Source of the DNA: Carettochelys insculpta
Taxonomy: Eukaryota > Chordata > Testudines > Carettochelyidae
DNA length: 64,000 nt
Assembly: GCF_033958435.1 (NCBI RefSeq)
Contig: NC_134161.1
Coordinates: forward strand, 16,616,001 to 16,680,000
Reading direction: 5' to 3'
Shown here: one piece after another, positions 11,471 through 23,025 of the stretch
Position numbering within the stretch: the first letter of the stretch is position 1
How the letters are laid out: the number at the start of each line of letters is the position of its first letter
The notes under the pieces: generated by a model
Seen by the model: the letters and a program-made list of their open reading frames with translations, nothing else
Database searches by the model: none
Told to the model about the DNA's origin: nothing
Made by a program: the position numbers and the translations under genes

Positions 11471-11854
11471 CTCTTGGGCTGAGTTTTCAGGAGATGAGGG
11501 TTTCAAGACCGGATGTCTTCTGTAAGAGATGCTTTAGCCTAACACAAGCTATGAAGCTCAGTACAGGGAAAACTGGAGGGAATTCTCCAGCCTGTGTTAG
11601 ACAGAGGGTCAGAGGATTATCTCAGGATTTCTTGTTTGCAGTGCGAAACCTACAAGATGTCTAGATTCACACAGAACACAAGGCATGGATGGAGGACAAA
11701 GGTGACATCTTGAACATCCATGTGACAGATGCCAAACTGAGCATGGCGATGAAAGGGGGTGGAGCCAGATTGACAAAGCTCCCATTCTTGCCATAAGGGG
11801 GTCCCTCCATATTACAGAGAAATTGCAGAAAGAGCAGTAGCACTTAGAATGCAA

Positions 11855-12117
11855 GGGTATGTCTACAATAGGCAGAAGATTGACCTGGTCAGGGCCAGTC
11901 TCCTGGGGTTTGATTTCATGTGCCTGGTAGAGACACACAAAATTGAACTATCTGGGGTCGGCATTCAACCCCTGTACTCCTCAATATCATAAGGAGTAGG
12001 GGAGGTTGATGGGAGAGTTTCTCCCATTGACCTACCTCTGTGAGGACAGCCAGGTAAATCGACTGCAGATAAGTCCATTCTGTGCAATCAACTTATCTGC
12101 CTAGTGTAAACCTGAGC
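11855..12117. mobile_element. Harbinger-like MITE, complete ends
   Basis: 263 bp. Left GGGTATGTCTACAATAGGCAG pairs with inverted right GCTCAGGTTTACACTAGGCAG. Flanks are CAA (11852-11854) and TAA (12118-12120), a near-match 3-bp target duplication. Confidence 0.75.
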
Positions 12118-12281
12118 TAAGTGTTTGGGGTAGGGGCTGTCTTTTTCATGCGTTTGTATAGCTCCTAGCATTACCTCCTTGGTTTGAACAATGGTTTTGA
12201 CCTCACATGCAAATCACTTTGTGGCCTACTTAAGAAAGGAACAGAGAAAAGATGGAAAGAATCCTTTAGATCCAATCACTG

Positions 12282-12610
12282 TACAGGTTGAACCTCTCTC
12301 ATCTGGCATGCTTGAGACCTGCCCAGTGCTGAACAAGAGAATTTGCTGGACCATAGGAGGTCAATACTGTCTAGCACATTACTAGCACTTCCACTGCTTA
12401 TGGGCTTCTGAAAAGACATTCGGGGTAAATTACAGTTAAATAACAGCATAGAGCACTGAGAGCCAGGACAAGTGGCTGGAAACAAACTTTATGGGACCAC
12501 AGGAAACTTGGCCACACCCATGATAAGTGGTTGTCCGTCTAACTAAAATCATGCCGGATTATGGCTGTTGCCAGGCATGAGAGTGCCAGATCAGAGATTT
12601 ACAATCTGTA
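12282..12610. mobile_element. Tigger-like (TcMar) MITE
   Basis: 329 bp counting the flanking TA. Left TACAGGTTGAACCTCTCTC pairs with inverted right TACAGATTGTAAATCTCTG. TA-flanked CAGGTTGA termini are typical of Tc1/mariner Tigger-type elements. No transposase frame. The second copy is at 31893-32218. Confidence 0.8.
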
Positions 12611-13858
12611 CAATCTGCACACTTGAGCCAGCCTAGCTCCTGAGACTGCCATCCCACCCAGACAGAGCTGCCCTGTGGCAAGGGAAACACTGTCTAAGTT
12701 AGCACACCCATGGGAAAACCACCAAACCAGGGCTGAGTTACAGGAGTGAAAGGTTAGAGAATTTAGGCTTGCTTAGAGGATCCAAAAGTGAAGTTTGCAA
12801 ACCCTCAGATTCCCAGGGGCTCCAGCTACTTCCCAGCACTCCAACCAAGGCGCAGACAACAGGCAGCCAAGCCACAGTGGGACAGGGATGAGTGTATTTT
12901 CATCTGGCTTTCAGTTAGTGGCTCAGTGCAGCTGGAGCCAGTGATGGGTTTGCAGGTTACGAGGACTTATGAAAAAGCTTAGCTGCATGCTCCTTTTTTA
13001 CTGACATTTGGATGATGAGCAAAAATGCACCTGTAATTACAGGTAATGAGGAAAAGACAGTTAACCCAAAAAGATTCTCCAGAGATAATCTATGTTATTA
13101 ATTACAAAGCTAACGCTGTTCTTTAGCATTTGTCAGTGCTTGCAAGGCTAAGTCACTATAGTGACAGGCACCACAGAAAAACCCAGGAGGAAACTAATGC
13201 TGTACTTGGTGCTGTTTTTAGATGGAGGCAGTAGAAAAGGCAGGAACTGCACAGTGAATGGTGAGGATAAAAAGACATACTGAACAGCTGCCTCATTCCA
13301 CTAGTACCAGCACTGCTGTGTCCTGAAAGAGGGCCTAGGAGGACCCAGTATGTAATGTTATTGAAGTTGTCCAAATGTTTTTAGTCAACAGAATCCCGTG
13401 TCACATGTATCAAATGTTCATCTTCCAGGCTGTAGTGTTTGAGATTCCACACATTTGTCTCCTAATGTGTTTTTTTTGAAAGTGTATGCAAAAAAACAGC
13501 TCCCTGTGTGTGTGTCACAATAGAGTAAAATTATTAATAAATAATTCACCAAAAATGATTCACAAACAGCTGCCACATCAACTGGTTGGGGTCGAAATCT
13601 GACATGAAAATCTGCTTTAATCTGGCTCATTTATAAAGGCTTAAACACAAGTCTTTAAGGATAATGTTGGATTTTTGTAACAATATCACAACATTCAGTA
13701 TGTGCCAGAGAATGCAAAGAAACCCAGTTCAGAATTTTTGACTATGGAATCTGAAAGTGGAACACAGCAGAGCCTGGCCCACATGCCAGTGCTGGTTTCA
13801 CCTGGCCCAAACTTGGCTGTTCTTTTGCATGTAAAACTCGGCACGGGTGGTGGGCTGT
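12611..13858. other. No gene recognised
   Basis: About 1.25 kb of single-copy-looking sequence. Frames of 64-73 codons have no recognisable motif. Confidence 0.45.
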
Positions 13859-13861
13859 CTT

Positions 13862-13985
13862 CTGATGGTGGCCACTGCCAGGAATCCCAGAGGGAATAAA
13901 CAGAAGAGGCCATCATGCCTGATCCATCCCTGATCCATCCCCATCATCCATTCCCAAGCCTGACAGATGGAGGCTACGGAATGCT
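13862..13985 (-). mobile_element. Old CR1 3' fragment
   Basis: Plus-strand text GCCACTGCCAGGAATCCCAG...CCCATTCCCAAGCCTGACAG (elided) is a diverged antisense of the TTCTTATG-tailed CR1 subfamily seen intact at 15835-16460. Confidence 0.65.
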
Positions 13986-13989
13986 CTTT

Positions 13990-15100
13990 CCCTGGCACAG
14001 GACTAGCCAGGTCTGCAATCGCAGCTTGTTCCAAGGAGGGAATAATTCAAGTGTTCAAAGACTTTCATTTTCAGCAAAGAAACTTGGCACCTGGAAAGTT
14101 TTGCCCAGGCTTTCCAGAGCCCAGCACAGATTCACTAGGAGGGGCTGCGGGGAGCAGCATATTAGCCCATGGAGCAGAATGGAAGTTCTCACAGTGCATC
14201 ATGGGCGGTGTAGTCTGACCAGGGAGGCTGGCTCATTAACTCACTTGAAAGGAACACCAGAATCCTTAGGACACAGAGACCCGCTGCCCACAGTTTGCAG
14301 CCTGGCAGTGGGGCGTGTTGCCCCTCCCAGGTATATTTCAGGCAGAAGAAGCAGCTTTGTTCCTCCAAGGGCCCTGCTTCCCACAGCACCAGGAGGTTGT
14401 TTGCAGCATCCAAGGGCCTGCAGGGAGCAGCAGCCACAGAGCTGGCAGCCTTACTCTCAGCCTCCCCACGGATGGCTCTTGTGAACCAGCCACCGCCACA
14501 CGCATGCACAGGCAGCAGCAAACTCACTGTTCCCGATACTGGTAGCAACTCAACAGCTCAGATTTGCTAGTTGTACAAACCTAATGGAGGGACACGTTGG
14601 CTAAAAGGGTAATGGCCATCAGGCCAGCAATCAAACAGAACTAATGGTCCATGGGACGAAATCATGTCCACTTAATACCAGCTTTGAAACGCTAACAGAA
14701 TAATGTAACACCAGTGGGCTTTGCTCTCTCTGCAGATTGCTTATGCCATGTTAATCACTCACAAAGCAGGCCACATTCTCCTCCAGCTCAGCCTCCTCCC
14801 ACTCTCCGCCAGCCCCGGGGAATGAAGCAGACCAGAAACATTTACTGAAAGCATCATTACCAACATGCACAGCTGCAGCAACACCCACAAGATCCCGCCC
14901 AAAGCAGCACAGGAGAGAGCACTCAGATTACGCCACAGTGTCTGAGGGCTGCAACTCCAGCATCCTACAGCAGCAAGTCCATGGCTCAGAACCACCACCA
15001 GGGAGTGAGCGGCTCCTGCGGCAGACCAGAGGGAGGAAGGGAGGAACAGTCTGTCTTCACACAGTGAAACCTCACAGTGGGAGATGCTGGTTTGCACAGA
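13990..15100. other. No gene recognised
   Basis: About 1.1 kb, GC-moderate. Overlapping frames on both strands (189 codons + at 13915-14484, 119 - at 14189-14548, 112 - at 14759-15097) lack splice consistency, homology that I can see and codon-like composition. Confidence 0.4.
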
Positions 15101-15102
15101 AG

Positions 15103-15770
15103 CATGGAAGATTAGGGTTGGAAGAGACTTCAGGAGGTCTTCTAGTCCAACCCCCCTACTCGGAACAGATCCAACCCCAACTAAATCATCTCAGCCAGAG
15201 CTTTAGCAACTTGACTTAAACCCTTGTACTCCAAGTGGAGCATAGGTCATCTACAAGTCTCCTCCACTTCACTCTGCCTCCAGACAAACCTTCTAGCTGA
15301 CTCCAGGATTATCTCAGTTGCTGTCCTTCAATCTCAGTAGATCATCACATTGTCCAAGGTCTTTCTGTTTTGCATTTTCCTTGTGGGTTCCATGTAAGAG
15401 CTTGACGGACTGTGCTGGATGATGGTTTTCTGAGAGTGTGGCCCAACCACCCCCACTTTCTTCTCTTGATTTGAAGGTCAAGTGTTTCTCATCCTGCTCT
15501 GTCCCAAAGCTCCTAATTTGTGACTGAGTCAAGCCTGGCATTAAAACTTCTAAGGATGGAGATTCCACCACCTCTCTAGGTAACGCATTTCAGTGGCTCA
15601 CCACCCTCTTGGGGAAATAGTTTTTCCTAATATCCAACCTACACCTCTCGCATTGTAACTGGAGTCCATTGCTCCTTGTTCTGCCATCTGTCACCATTGA
15701 GAAGTGTCTCTCCATCCTCTTTAGAGCCCCTCCAGGTACGTAAATGCTGCAGGGTTTCAGCCAATTGCTA
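15103..15770 (-). mobile_element. CR1 LINE split by a later LINE
   Basis: The CR1 3' end (GATTAGGGTTGGAAGAGACT on the plus strand) runs to about 15210, is interrupted, and resumes at about 15530 (TTCTAAGGATGGAGATTCCA) to 15770. The two parts meet at the point expected from other CR1 copies. Confidence 0.88.
15211..15530 (-). mobile_element. Non-CR1 LINE tail ending at its stop codon
   Basis: On the minus strand the pieces [20 protein letters not shown] (about 15438-15379), LEGLSGGRVKWRRLVDDLC and WSTRV-stop can be read. This matches a common non-LTR retrotransposon C-terminus (LTWNPQGK ... WGQLE.LA.DR..WR.LVDGLC). The insert ends within a few bases of the TAA stop, so the 3' UTR is minimal, as in RTE-type LINEs. 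The clade is uncertain. It sits inside a CR1 copy. Confidence 0.7.
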
Positions 15771-15834
15771 ATGATTTAGGTATTAGGATGAGACACCCAC
15801 CAGTATAACCAGATCTTATCCCTCCTCTGTCACT

Positions 15835-16460
15835 TCATAAGAATAGCCACTGGGTCAGACCAAAGGTCCGTCTAGCCCAGTGACCTGTCTGCTGACAGAG
15901 GCCAAAGCTAGATGCCCCAGAGGGAGTGAACAGAACAGGGAATCATTGAGTGATCCCTCTCCCGTCACCCATTCCCAGGCCCTGACAAACAGAAGCCAAG
16001 GACACCGTTCCTGCCCATCCTGACTAATGGACCTCCCCTCCATGGATTTATCTAGTTCTGTTCTGAACCCTGTTGAAGTCCTGGCCTTCTCAACCTCCTC
16101 TGGCCAGGAGTTCCCCAGGTTGACTGTGCGCTGTGTGAAAAAAAACTTCCTTTTGTTAGTTTTAAACCTGCTGCCCATTGATTTTATTTGGTGACCTCTG
16201 GTTCCTGTGTTATGGAAACAAGTAAAGAATTTTTCCTTATTCAATTTTTCCACATCTGTCATGATTTTATAGACCTCTATCATATCTCCTCTTGGTTTCC
16301 TCTTTTCTTAGCCGAAAAGTCCCAGTCTTTTTAATCTCTCTTCACTTGGCACCTGTTCTAAACCCCTCATCATTTTTGTTGCCCTTTTCTGAACCTTTTC
16401 CAGTGCCAATGTCTCTTTTTTGAGATGAGGCGACCACAGCTGTATGCAATGTTCAAAAAT
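15835..16460 (-). mobile_element. CR1 LINE with readable ORF2 C-terminus
   Basis: Best preserved CR1 coding remnant here. The minus-strand frame 16283-15855 reads MIEVYKIMTDVEKLNKEKFF, TRGHQIKSMGSRFKTNKRKF and FFTQRTVNLGNSWPEEV, the standard ORF2 C-terminus. The upstream frame (from about 16450) reads EKVQKRATKMMRGLEQ up to a stop at 16308, so reverse transcriptase activity is impossible. The 3' end has the ATTCTTATG-type tail. Confidence 0.95.
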
Positions 16461-16464
16461 ATGT

Positions 16465-17540
16465 CCCCAGAAGTTGAATGGGAAGAGTCCTAAGGCCAAT
16501 TCCTGACCTCTCCAACCATTTAGACAAACATCAGCCAAGAGGGGCTATCATATTCTGCCAGGGAATTGCTACAACCTTTTGCCATTTTGTGCAAGGCCTG
16601 GGGTTGAAATATGTCAGTGCAATCAGCTGGGGACATTTCTGTCTCCCCCGTCTGACCTGACAACTTGGGAGCCAGGCTGCAGAACCCTTTACGGGGGGTT
16701 AGTTCCCACGGGTTAAATCCACAAAAATGAATCATCTGTTACATAAAATTCTAGCGCAATCTCCATCCCTGATCATGGCAGCCCCCCACGATCCTGTCTT
16801 GAGAGGTGGGGCATTTAAAGAAATGTGATTTATTAAGAGTTCAGGGTAGTGGCAGAGCAAAATATGACTTGTGAGTGTCTCCACTCAGATGAATAGGTTC
16901 CTCACCCGTCACCAGTGCGCCCGAGGCCACAAGCCCAATCACCTGTCACTACGTGCCAGCTGGCCTCAGATTATAAACTTGATCTACAAAATGCTATTAG
17001 AACAAGTGAGCTCTGGAGGATCCTGCAGCAGTTCAACTGCCTGGGATAGGATGAATTTTAATTGGATACGCTCCGAAAGATGGAGAGCCATTCTGTTCAA
17101 AGACAAGCTAAGCTGTTATTAAATGCTAATTTTATGCAAGCAGGTTAGCTCCAGCTCGGGGGAGGGACTAGCCTGGTTCTGATAATTCTCTCCTTTTATA
17201 CTTTGTAACAATGAATTCTAATGCCTTGACTAACATCAGATGAAGGAAGGATGGATCCTCCTTGCTAGCTCCTTATTTACCATTGGAATCACAGGGCTGC
17301 GTGCTGGAATACACATTAAAAGCTATTTACTAGAGCTGGGAAATAGCTCCTTGCTATGTAATGGCAATGCTCCCCGGACTGTTATGGAAAGGCTTCTGTT
17401 ACGGGCACCCCTCCACCAACTGAGTTCCAGGCCAGACTTGCAACAAAGGGCTACTCAATGAGAGTGAATAGATCACTTTACTGCTCACTGCCACTGGCTC
17501 CTCCTAGTTTGGGTTACCACAAACACATCAGGGCCTGTGC
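16465..17540. other. No gene recognised
   Basis: About 1.1 kb of single-copy-looking sequence. Frames up to 83 codons without motifs. Confidence 0.45.
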
Positions 17541-17542
17541 TA

Positions 17543-17968
17543 AAGCCACAGAATCCTTGGGCTGGAAGGCACCTCAGCAGATCATTGAGTTCAGTCCCCA
17601 GCCTAAAGCAGGACCAACCTCAACTAAATCATCCCAGCCAGGGCTTTGTCAGGCCAGGACTTTAAAAACTTCTAGTGAGGGAGATTCCACCACCTGCCTA
17701 GGTAATGCTTTCCAGTGTTTCTCCATTTTCCTAGGCTACATCTAGACTGCATGTCTAGCTGAAAATAATTTACACAATTCACCCCTCTCTCTTCTCTTCT
17801 GTAGAAAAAATAAGCCCAAATCCCTCATACTCTCCTCGTAGGTCATGTGCTCCGTCCCCCAAATCATTTTGTTGCCCTCCACTGGACTCCCTCTGGTGTG
17901 TCCACATCCTTTCTGTAATTGGGGCCCAGAAGCGGACACAATACTTCAGATGAGGCCTCACCAGGGAA
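17543..17968 (-). mobile_element. CR1 LINE, internally deleted
   Basis: Plus-strand text CAGAATCCTTGGGCTGGAAG starts the CR1 3' end in antisense. At about 17740 a short GGCTACATCTAGACTGC block, resembling a MITE end, replaces part of the element. Then ORF2 antisense resumes (minus frame EHMTYEESMRDLGLFFLQKR). Confidence 0.85.
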
Positions 17969-17969
17969 G

Positions 17970-18628
17970 GTGTGGACCTGGAGATCACAGGGGATGAGAA
18001 GCTGGATATGAATCAACAGTGTGCCTTTGTAGCCAGAAGGGCTAATGTTGCCTCGGGGTGCATTGGTAAGGAACATTGCCAGCAGACCTAGGGAAGTGGT
18101 TATTCCCCTTTATTCACTCCCGGTGAGGCCACAGCTGGAGTATTGTGTCAAGTTCTGCCCCTTCCCCCAGTACAGAAAGGATGTGGATGCACTGGAGAGG
18201 ATCCAGCAGAAGGCAACCAAAATGATCAGGGGGCTGGAGCACACGACCTGTGAGGAGAGGCTGAGAGATCTGGGCTTAGTTTGCAGAAGAGTGAGGGGCA
18301 ATTTGATAGCAGCCTTCAACTTCCTGAAGAGAAGTTCTAAAGAGGATGGAGAGAGGCTGTTCTCTGCAGTGACCGATGGCAGAACAAGCAGCAATGGTCT
18401 CAAGGTCACAGAGCAGGAGGCGTAGGTTGGGTATTAGGAACAACTATTTCCCCAGGAGGGTGGTGAGGCACTGGAATGTGTTACCTAGAGAGGTGGTGGA
18501 ATCTCCATCTGTAGAGGTTTTTAAGTCCTGGCTGGAATTATTTAGTTGGGATTGATCCTGCTTTGGGCAGGGGGCTGGACTTGATGACCTCCTGAGGTGT
18601 CTTTCAGCCCTGGGACTCTATGATTTTA
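17970..18628 (+). mobile_element. CR1 LINE, ORF2 C-terminus and 3' end
   Basis: The plus frame 18045-18425 (126 codons) reads PQLEYCVKFCPFPQYRKDVD, QQKATKMIRGLEHTTCEERL and [20 protein letters not shown], then breaks. The 3' end is GACTCTATGATTTT. It is directly head to head with the minus-strand CR1 on its left. Confidence 0.95.
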
Positions 18629-18629
18629 A

Positions 18630-20000
18630 GTTAGATACAAGGTGGAGAATGGGTATCTTTTATTGGAGCAGCCTCTGTGATGAGAGAGAGAGAGAAAACT
18701 TTTGAGCTGCAAAGCTGTAGGGCTGCCCAGGAAAGCTCAGCGTGGCTTAAAAGCTGGTCTTCCTCCCTCACAGAAGTTAGCCCAATACAAGATATTCCCA
18801 CACCTACCATGTCTCTCTAACCACCTGGGATCGACACATCTCCAAGAATACTACATAAAATTAGGCACCTAATTCCCAATTTAGCCACCAAATGAAGGAG
18901 ATTGGGACTCGCCTCTGAAAAATAATGAGCTCACAGTCTCAGAGTGTTTCTCCAAGAAATGCTGCTTTGGCCATGCACTCTCAGTATGACATGTTTAATG
19001 CTTCTGGCTTTGCCAGGTCTGTGTTTCAAGAGATGATATTTACCTACCATTGCCCCCATATAACCCATCACCTCAAGATCCAACAGTTTGCCCCTGGGCA
19101 CTGAATTTGCTTGACTCTGAGTTTGCTCGGGTCACGCAAGATGTTCCTTCAGCTTTTCTTTATGACGTGATCAAAAGCCAACACACCATAAAACCCTGCC
19201 AAAGAGGCTGACTCATCAGCTACCTATACAAGCACATGGGCTTCTTTAAAGGCAGGACCTTGGTAGTTGTTGCACCCACTGACTCACAGACACCAGACTT
19301 TTCAATCCCACAAATGCTTGGGCATATGAGCAAGACATTCTCTGTACTCTTATCACTAGAAAAAGGCATGAGGAAGATTTTGGCTAAACAAGTGAGCTAG
19401 GAGCCAGGCTGAGGAAGAGAGATTTGAAAGGTGCAGGCCTTAGACAGAAAGAGCAAATTAATTAAAACACACGACTGATTGGCAGGGTATATTTCAAAGC
19501 CAGATCGTGGCAGCTGACTGGAATGCTCTCAAAAAAAGAGGGGGCGGGGGGGAAAAAAGAGCCAAAGCAGAAAACGAAGTAGGTGGCCCTTGGAAACTAG
19601 CCACACTGACTGGCTTTTATGGAAAATCTTGTGTCAAGGCTTCTCAACTAAGGCACAAAGAAAAACCCTATCCTTGGAAAAAGCTGCTCACCTCTCTGTG
19701 AAGAAAGGCTCTCAAAGTCCCCAGAGAAAGAGCACCATCCTCACTGGCGGAACGAGTCTTGTACTGAAGCTGCTGCCACTAGAAACAGTGCAGCTGAACC
19801 ACAGAACTGTGTGCACACAAATGCAGAGGGGGCTTAGATATGTTTACCCGAGTTTTCATGACTTTACCTTTCCATTACCTCAGCCTTTGCCCCACAAGCC
19901 ACTCTGCGTTGGTTCTGTGGCACCTTTGCCTGCTGCTGCGCAAGCAGGTCCTAAGTCGGCTGAGGTAAACACATCCCAGCTAAGCAGAGGAATATAGACT
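18630..20000. other. No gene recognised
   Basis: About 1.4 kb. A 135-codon plus-strand frame (19590-19997) has no recognisable domain and lacks splice signals. Confidence 0.45.
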
Positions 20001-20001
20001 A

Positions 20002-20294
20002 GGACCAGGTCTACACTACCCCAGAAGTCGATCCTAGACACACAATTCCAGCGACAACAATTGCGTAGCAGGACTCGACATATCTACGATAACTTATCTG
20101 GCCGTCCACACAGAGGGAGGTCAACAAGAGAAACTCTCCCATCAACCTCCCTTTCGCCTCACAAGAATGAGGAATAAAAGAGTTGACTGTAGAGCCTTGA
20201 TAATTCGATTTCACATATCCCATTAAACACGTGAAATTGAACCCCAGGAGCTCAGCCCAGACCAAGTCACTCTCCTGGTAAGTACAGACATACC
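20002..20294. mobile_element. Harbinger-like MITE, complete ends
   Basis: 293 bp. Left GGACCAGGTCTACACTACC pairs with inverted right GGTATGTCTGTACTTACC. CTA flanks both ends (19999-20001 and 20295-20297), a perfect 3-bp target duplication. Confidence 0.8.
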
Positions 20295-20582
20295 CTAACT
20301 GTTGCTCAGAATAAATGCAATTTAAAGAGTACAGCTGCCATTCTCCCCGATCTCAGCCCTGCCAGCCAGGCAAAGAGAAGCGATTTTGCTCATCTGAAAA
20401 AAAGGTTTTGTGGCGCAAGCAGTGGAACCCTTCCACTTGCTATGGAGCAAAACCCCCCGACCCCTGGGGCCAGGAGGCACATGCTACGTGTTCTAGAATC
20501 AGACACTCCCATGCAGCGGACCTGGCCCTGCGCCTGACTGTTCGCAAAGCGGGCTAGGCTGTAGGGCGCAGCACAGTCACAG

Positions 20583-21160
20583 ACCCATAGAACACCGGAA
20601 CTGGGAGGGACCTCGAGAGGTCATCGAGCTCAGTCCCCTGCCCTCGCGGCAGGACCGAGCGCCATCTAGACCCTCCCTGACAGGCGTCTGTCTAGCCTGC
20701 TCTTAAATAGCTCCAGCGATGGTGATGCCACATCACCCCTAGGCAATTTATTCCAGTGCTTCACCACCCCGACGGTTAGGAAATTTCTCCTAGTTTCCAG
20801 CCTAAACCTCCCTGGCTGCAGTTTAAGACATTGCTTCTTGTCCTGTCCTCAGAGGCCAAGGGGAACAATTACTCCCTCCACCTTGTAACACTGTTTTAGG
20901 TACTTGTAAACCACTATCACGTCCACTCTCGGTCTTCTCTTTTCTAAACTAAACACGCCCAGTTCTTTCAGTCTTCCCGCATAGGTCACATTCATTAGAC
21001 CTTTATTCATTTTAGTTGCTCTTCTCTAGATCCTCTCAAATTTCTCCACATAGTCCTTAAAATGTGGTGCCCAGAACTGGACACAGACACGATACTCCAA
21101 TTGAGGCCCAATTAGTGCAGAAACGAGTAATTAACATATCCTGAATTTGAGGAATTTGGC
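20583..21160 (-). mobile_element. CR1 LINE, second subfamily
   Basis: Antisense CR1 of the subfamily with the TCTTGTCCTGTCCTCAGAGG block (compare the sense copy at 4975-5575). Relatively many CpG sites remain, which suggests a younger insertion. No intact frame. Confidence 0.92.
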
Positions 21161-21164
21161 ACTT

Positions 21165-23020
21165 GTTATGACCTTTCCCCAACCCTTTTTCAACACACCT
21201 CTTGTTCCTGCTCTAGTCAAGGAAGATCTTGTACTCAGCACAAGGCCCCTTCACAAAGCAGGCCCCGTTACATAGTACATGAGAGAATCTGCCTACTTGC
21301 TCTCTTTAACATCACCAAGAAAGTATTACCCCGCTGTAGCCAGAGGTCTGTGGAAAGATAAGGTTGTGATGCTCGTCTGAGTCCTGTCCACAAGAGAAAC
21401 CCCCACCAGGAGTTGCCACTTAAAGTAGACTGCGCAGACGTGATGCCAGGACTCCCCCCGCCCTCGAGGCACGGGAACAATGTGTAAACTAGTTACCAAT
21501 TTGAGGTGTCATCACTGGCACGAGCCCCCACTCACCAGAGCTACAGGTCTGCTTCCACCAAGTGCACCTGTCACTTGTGTTTTCATGGTCTTTCCAGCAG
21601 AAGTGGAAGGGAACCTTATCCACCCACCACCTACACTGCAGGACCAGATACCATCTAGATCATCCCTGACAGATGTTTGCCTACCCGAAGAGATGTCTCT
21701 TTTCTCCACCGCCAGCAGAAATAGGATTTTTAAATTTGTCTTCCACAATCCAGGCAATTATGGTAACCCCTGAGACAAGAGTTATGTAGATACCGATTTT
21801 AATCAAAGAAAAACAGAGTCTGGAGAGCACAGCAGGAAAGAGGCACCAGAACTGTCCAGTCCAGGCCCTGGGCCCCCAGAGAAGAGTGAGCCTTTTTACA
21901 GGAGCTCATCTTGAATGGCTGCTCAGGTATTTTCCCTTCCTTGCTCCCCAGTGAGACCTGGACACTGGCACCAGAATTATGAACAGATAGTTGAGGAGAG
22001 GGGCCGAGCAGAGAAGACACATTAGGCAGGTTCTTGATGAAGGTAGGAGAAGAATCCAGGAGCAGGTAATGGAGTCACAAATTCTGACCGTAGGAGCTCT
22101 GAGGCAAGCTGGGCAAGACAAGGCAAATTGCTTAAAATCAGAGCAAAATATTGTCCTCTAACCACAGCGCGCACCTGCCAAATGTAACAGAAACAATTAT
22201 CGAGGCATATGGGCAATTCGGAGTTGGCCTGTGGTGTCCCACAGAGCTACATTTAAACATGGGTCTCAGTTAGCCAGAAGAGGTATTAAGTCCTGGGTGA
22301 GGGGGGAGCCAGCTTCCAAGATGCCACACATCTGGAACGGGCATGTGCCTGGCAACCTCTACACCTGAGCCCTATTCCAAGGAGCAGGGGCAAGCTGAGA
22401 TTCTGGAGGAAGATTTGGGACAGCGGGTGAGGTGTGAGGGGCTCCTCTGACTGGCAGGGTGAGTGGAGGGGAACGGCTGGCTACACATATGTGGGTGACT
22501 GGGGTGTGGTGTAGCATGAGGGGAGCAGGAGAACTAACAGGTCCCCCCCCCCGATACTTTTGAGAGCCTGAACTCATCATGAGCACAAATGAGCAGGGCA
22601 GATGATCCATCCTCTGCTCCCTTTGTCCCTTGACCATTGCTTCATGGCTCCAGGACTGAGTCCCTTCCCTGCTAGCATGAGGAGGGGCTGGTCTGCCTGC
22701 TGGCACACAGTGGAAACACCATGCAAACAGAACCCATTTACATCCCCAGCCCCACCCCAACCCTTCTGCAGTCCTCCTGGGGCTGCTGGACGGGAGAATT
22801 GTGTGCCAGAAGAGCAGCCTTCCAACACCTGCCAGCAACCCCTTGTCCTTTGCTTGCACCTCGTCCCATCACTGGTGCCAGTACCAGGAGGGTCTGAAAC
22901 ACACCCTGCTCAGAATGGGAACGTTCCGGCGCCTGGGCTTGGGAGAAGCCACTCCATGGACTTGCTGGGGGCAGAGGGTCTGGCTTGCTGGTTTAGGCCA
23001 GAGAAACCCTCTTTTGGGTT
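21165..23020. other. No gene; one CR1 scrap
   Basis: About 1.9 kb, GC-rich from 22.3 kb. At 21636-21700 a scrap of CR1 antisense (AGATCATCCCTGACAGATG) is visible. The 167-218 codon plus frames at 22602-23457 and the 166-codon minus frame overlap each other in GC-rich sequence and look like composition artefacts. Confidence 0.45.
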
Positions 23021-23025
23021 CGGCC

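Noticed and set aside
13915..14484. 189-codon plus-strand frame
   Set aside because: It begins inside an old CR1 scrap and overlaps a 119-codon minus frame.
16308..16538. Minus frame as a separate gene
   Set aside because: EKVQKRATKMM marks it as CR1 ORF2, with part of the frame outside the element by chance.
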